A model generated the notes under the pieces. The model worked only from the letters and a program-made list of their open reading frames with translations. It searched no databases and was not told the origin of the DNA. A stretch of 64,000 nt of DNA from Geobacteraceae bacterium (GTDB lineage: Bacteria > Desulfobacterota > Desulfuromonadia > Geobacterales > Geobacteraceae): contig JAMXLF010000070.1 in the NCBI GenBank assembly GCA_024281055.1, forward strand, positions 56,997 through 120,996, written 5' to 3'. The translations under genes were made by a program, and so were the position numbers. This document shows positions 61,529-64,000 of this stretch, piece by piece. Numbering within the stretch: the first letter of the stretch is position 1; the number at the start of each line of letters is the position of its first letter.

Positions 61529-62263
61529 TTAACTTATGTAACGACCGCCGTTGACGCCGATGGTCTGCCCGGTGATGTAGCCGTTGCGGGCCAGCATGAG
61601 CGCCGCGTCGGCGACTTCCTCGGCCGTGCCGAGGCGTCCCACCGGGATGAGGTCGGGGCGCAGCTGCGGCAGGGCGGCAAGCATGTCCGTGTCAATGGGC
61701 CCGGGGGCAATGGCGTTCACCGTGATGCCCTCCCGGGCCAGGTGGGCGGCGTAATAACGCATCAGCCCCAGGATGCCCGCCTTGGAGGCCGCGTAATGGG
61801 GGCCGACGACCCCTCCCATCTGGGCCGCAACGGACGAGATGTTGATGATCCGGCCCCAGCCGGCGGCGCGCATGGCGGGGAGCACCGCCTGGGTGGCGAG
61901 GAAGGCGGCCTTGAGATTGACGGCGAGCATCTCGTCCCAGTCCTCTTCGGTGATCTCCTCGATCGTCCGCATTCTGCCGACCCCCGCGTTGTTCACCAGG
62001 ATCGCGACTGTCCCGAACTCGCGCTGCACCCTCTCCACTAATCCGGCAACCGCCGTGGTCCGGCCGACATCCGCCTGGACCGCAATGCCGCGGCGGCCCA
62101 GTTTCTCGATCTCCCTGCAGACTTTGCGGGCTTCGTCCGCTTTGCTGCGGTAGTTCACCGCCACGTCGGCGCCAGCACCCGCCAGCGCTATCGCGATCGC
62201 CCGGCCGATGCCTCGGCTGGCGCCGGTGACCAGGGCTATCCTGCCGGCAAGTTCCTTTTTCAT
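61529..62263 (-). CDS. Short-chain dehydrogenase/reductase, FabG-like
   Basis: 244 residues from ATG 62263, with AAGGAG upstream. NAD(P)-binding VTGASRGIGRAIAIALAG, structural VNNAGVG, catalytic NISSVAAQMGGVVGPHYAASKAGILGLMR (Ser, Y-x3-K) and C-terminal YITGQTIGVNGGRYIS are those of 3-oxoacyl-ACP reductase-like SDRs. The basic YRSK after strand 2 suggests NADPH. It follows a second SDR on the same strand by 34 bases; no acyl-carrier or fatty-acid genes are nearby, so the substrate is open. Confidence 0.9.
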   Translation of the reverse strand: MKKELAGRIALVTGASRGIGRAIAIALAGAGADVAVNYRSKADEARKVCREIEKLGRRGIAVQADVGRTTAVAGLVERVQREFGTVAILVNNAGVGRMRTIEEITEEDWDEMLAVNLKAAFLATQAVLPAMRAAGWGRIINISSVAAQMGGVVGPHYAASKAGILGLMRYYAAHLAREGITVNAIAPGPIDTDMLAALPQLRPDLIPVGRLGTAEEVADAALMLARNGYITGQTIGVNGGRYIS

Positions 62264-62297
62264 AGCATTTCTCCTTCGAGGTATTTGCAAGACATCC

Positions 62298-63086
62298 TCA
62301 GAAACACGCCCGGACGACCCCGCCGTCCACCCGGAGCGCGGCGCCGTTCGTCGCCACCGAGAGCGGACTGCAAATATAGGCGACCAGGGGGGCGACCTCG
62401 TCGGGTGAAGCGAAGCGCTTGAGGAGCGAGGTCGGGCGCACCTTTTCGAAGAACTCTGTCTCGAACTCCGCGAATGGCCGACCTTCACTCAATCTGGCGA
62501 CGAAATCCTCGACCCCGGCGGAGCGCGTCGGCCCCGGCAGCACGGCGTTGGATGTCACCCCGGTGCCGGCGCACGACTCGGCGATCCCGCGCGAGACGGC
62601 CAGGAGAGCGGCCTTGGTCATGCCGTAGTGGACCATCTCCACGGGGATCTGGATGCCGCTCTCGCTGCTGATGAAGACGATACGCCCCCAGTTGCGGCGC
62701 TTCATGGCGGGAAGGTACGCCCGGGACAGACGCACGGCGCTCAGCACGTTCACCTCGAAAAACCGTCGCCAGTCCTCGTCGGTGATCTCCTCGAAGGGTT
62801 TCGGCTCATAGATCCCCAGGTTGTTCACGAGGATATCCACCGCCGGGTAGCGGTGCCCCAGCTCGTCTGCCGCGGTTGCCATGGCAAGGTCGCCGGCAAA
62901 CCCTTCGAGCTTTGCCCCGGGATGCGTGCGGCGGACCGTTGCCATCGCTTTTTCGACTGAAACTTCTGTGCGGCCGGTAACGATCACCCGGGCGCCTTCG
63001 CCGGCCAGGGACGTGGCGATGGCAAGGCCGATCCCCTTGGTGGAGCCGGAAACGAGGGCGAGCTTGTCCTTCAGTTTGAGGTCCAT
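62298..63086 (-). CDS. Short-chain dehydrogenase/reductase
   Basis: 262 residues, with GGAGGAGGACACCC before ATG 63086. Classical SDR motifs are LVSGSTKGIGLAIATSLAG, VTGRTEVSVEKA, LVNNLGIYEPKPFEEI, FISSESGIQIPVEMVHYGMTKAALLAVSRG (Ser, Tyr, Lys). A longer substrate loop than FabG is seen at GVEDFVARLSEGRPFAEFETEFFEKVRP. It probably forms a two-gene unit with the FabG-like SDR. The arginine in TGRT favours NADP. Substrate unknown. Confidence 0.88.
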   Translation of the reverse strand: MDLKLKDKLALVSGSTKGIGLAIATSLAGEGARVIVTGRTEVSVEKAMATVRRTHPGAKLEGFAGDLAMATAADELGHRYPAVDILVNNLGIYEPKPFEEITDEDWRRFFEVNVLSAVRLSRAYLPAMKRRNWGRIVFISSESGIQIPVEMVHYGMTKAALLAVSRGIAESCAGTGVTSNAVLPGPTRSAGVEDFVARLSEGRPFAEFETEFFEKVRPTSLLKRFASPDEVAPLVAYICSPLSVATNGAALRVDGGVVRACF

Positions 63087-63318
63087 GGGTGTCCTCCTCC
63101 ATTGGCCGAACGGATACGCTTCAATCCATCACAACAAGTAAGACCGATCGTCCGTCAATGTCAAGAGGGGCTGCGGCTCTTGTCGGGGGGCAGACATGGC
63201 GTTGTGGACAGGGGAGATTCTCGTGGCCTGTGCGGGGTCTGAAGTACGGCCGATATCGGCTGACGTCATGAGATGGGAAGGCTTTCGGTCTTCCCATCCC
63301 GTGATCGCAGGGCCGGAA

Positions 63319-63564
63319 TCATTTCTTCTTTTTGACTGCCCGGGGGGATTTGAGGATTTTGTCTGCCGGGGGGACTTCGGGAGGAGGCACGAAGGAGGAT
63401 GCAGCGGCTGGTATCAGGGTGATGAAATGGGATGCTGCGATCTTGCGGTTTATGCCGTCACTGAACTGAATGGTCGCCATGGCGGCTGTCACCTCCAGCA
63501 CCTTGCCGGCGCCCCATTTCAGTGCGCCTGTGTGGCTAACAATGTTGCCTGCTTTGATTGTCAT
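63319..63564 (-). CDS. DUF3553-like small protein
   Basis: 81 residues. The N-terminal ~50 residues (AGNIVSHTGALKWGAGKVLEV, MATIQFSDGINRKIAASHF) match the DUF3553 pattern, a small SH3-like barrel also found fused to UvrD/Rep-type helicases. The C-terminus is Pro-rich and ends in a lysine cluster (VKKKK), suggesting nucleic-acid contact. It stands alone, with the divergent side AT-rich. Confidence 0.8.
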   Translation of the reverse strand: MTIKAGNIVSHTGALKWGAGKVLEVTAAMATIQFSDGINRKIAASHFITLIPAAASSFVPPPEVPPADKILKSPRAVKKKK

Positions 63565-64000
63565 TGGTTGTCACCCGTTTGATTCGAGGTGGTGGTAGGT
63601 CCAGCTGCAAAACCTCAAAAAAACATCAGTTGTTTATTAGTGAACGTTGGACTGTCATTTTCTGTCGATTTGCATATGTTTTATAATACTGCAAAACAGC
63701 ATTATGTAAAAGATAATAATGATTCTGCCCATTTTTAACTTAGAGACAATAGTGAAGAAATAAAATAACATGCCGTATTTGCACGTTTAAATGTTGTTTG
63801 TGCAAATGCTTTTTGTCAATAATGGTCCGTAATTCAGAGGTCATCATGCTGCTTTTTACCGAATATGCCTGGAAATAAACTACCCCGCCGCAAGCAGCGG
63901 GGTATTGACTAGAACAAGGCAAGCTGATGATCTACGTGTAGCGCATGATAGGTTCTCCCCTGACTCTTCACGTAATTCCCTATCATGTTCTCGTTCCCAT
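63565..64000. other. AT-rich non-coding end of the window
   Basis: No supported gene lies here. Two hairpins are visible: ATTTGCAC/GTGCAAAT (63777-63784 and 63800-63807), followed by a T run, and TACCCCGC/GCGGGGTA (63881-63904) with an 8-base loop. The low GC contrasts sharply with the preceding 40 kb. Confidence 0.5.

Overview
The window looks like chromosomal DNA of a Geobacteraceae-type deltaproteobacterium (Desulfuromonadota). Supporting signs are a LexA operator that fits the GGTT-N2-C-N4-G-N3-ACC consensus I recall for Geobacter, hopanoid genes of the HpnJ/HpnK type, a paired MetF/MetV folate system, a selenocysteine tRNA, and GC-rich operons joined by ATGA/GTGA overlaps. No species is claimed. 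No rRNA operon, CRISPR array or intact transposase was seen.

1-19.6 kb is a cell-surface polysaccharide locus on the + strand. It holds five glycosyltransferases, a Wzy/WaaL-like polymerase, a hexapeptide acetyltransferase, a WbaP-type initiating phosphotransferase, a Wzi-like outer-membrane protein, a large SLBB export protein and a PAP2 phosphatase. Two exported carbohydrate-active proteins sit inside it: a GH5-like hydrolase with a foreign-looking insert, and a dockerin/Asp-box lipoprotein. By eye, the first ~12 kb is clearly more AT-rich than the rest, suggesting an acquired or fast-evolving island. The flippase and chain-length regulator are not in the window and may lie to the left.

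19.7-27.5 kb: a BaeSR-like two-component system, an MFS exporter, an arsR-acr3-arsC arsenic operon with an apparently leaderless arsR, a sterol-desaturase-like enzyme overlapping a mini J-domain gene, and selC with its own promoter.

27.7-36 kb: an HD protein, a rhomboid protease whose two halves lie in different frames across a GGGGGGC heptamer, and a PAP2 phosphatase. The SOS operon lexA / small protein / dinB follows, with a clear LexA operator. Then come CNNM/HlyC, TerC and UPF0016 membrane proteins, and a TonB-like protein behind a candidate structured RNA leader.

36-45 kb: folD, metV, metF and galU on the minus strand, then hpnJ-hpnK and a small DMT protein on the + strand, with a nucleosidase-like gene transcribed divergently from them.

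43.5-48.9 kb (minus) is a five-gene envelope operon: tyrosine phosphatase, two paralogous YiiX-like permuted papain-fold proteins, a GT28 glycolipid-type glycosyltransferase and a membrane protein. I consider it the best candidate for an undescribed system.

49-58.5 kb (minus): DUF2339 and DUF3999 membrane proteins with a 57-residue membrane protein, an M28 peptidase lipoprotein coupled to a 962-residue exported protein carrying pseudopilin-like cysteine modules, and a lipoprotein alpha/beta hydrolase. 58.8-64 kb: an exported L,D-transpeptidase-VanX fusion, an unassigned lipoprotein, two short-chain dehydrogenases, a DUF3553 protein and an AT-rich non-coding end.
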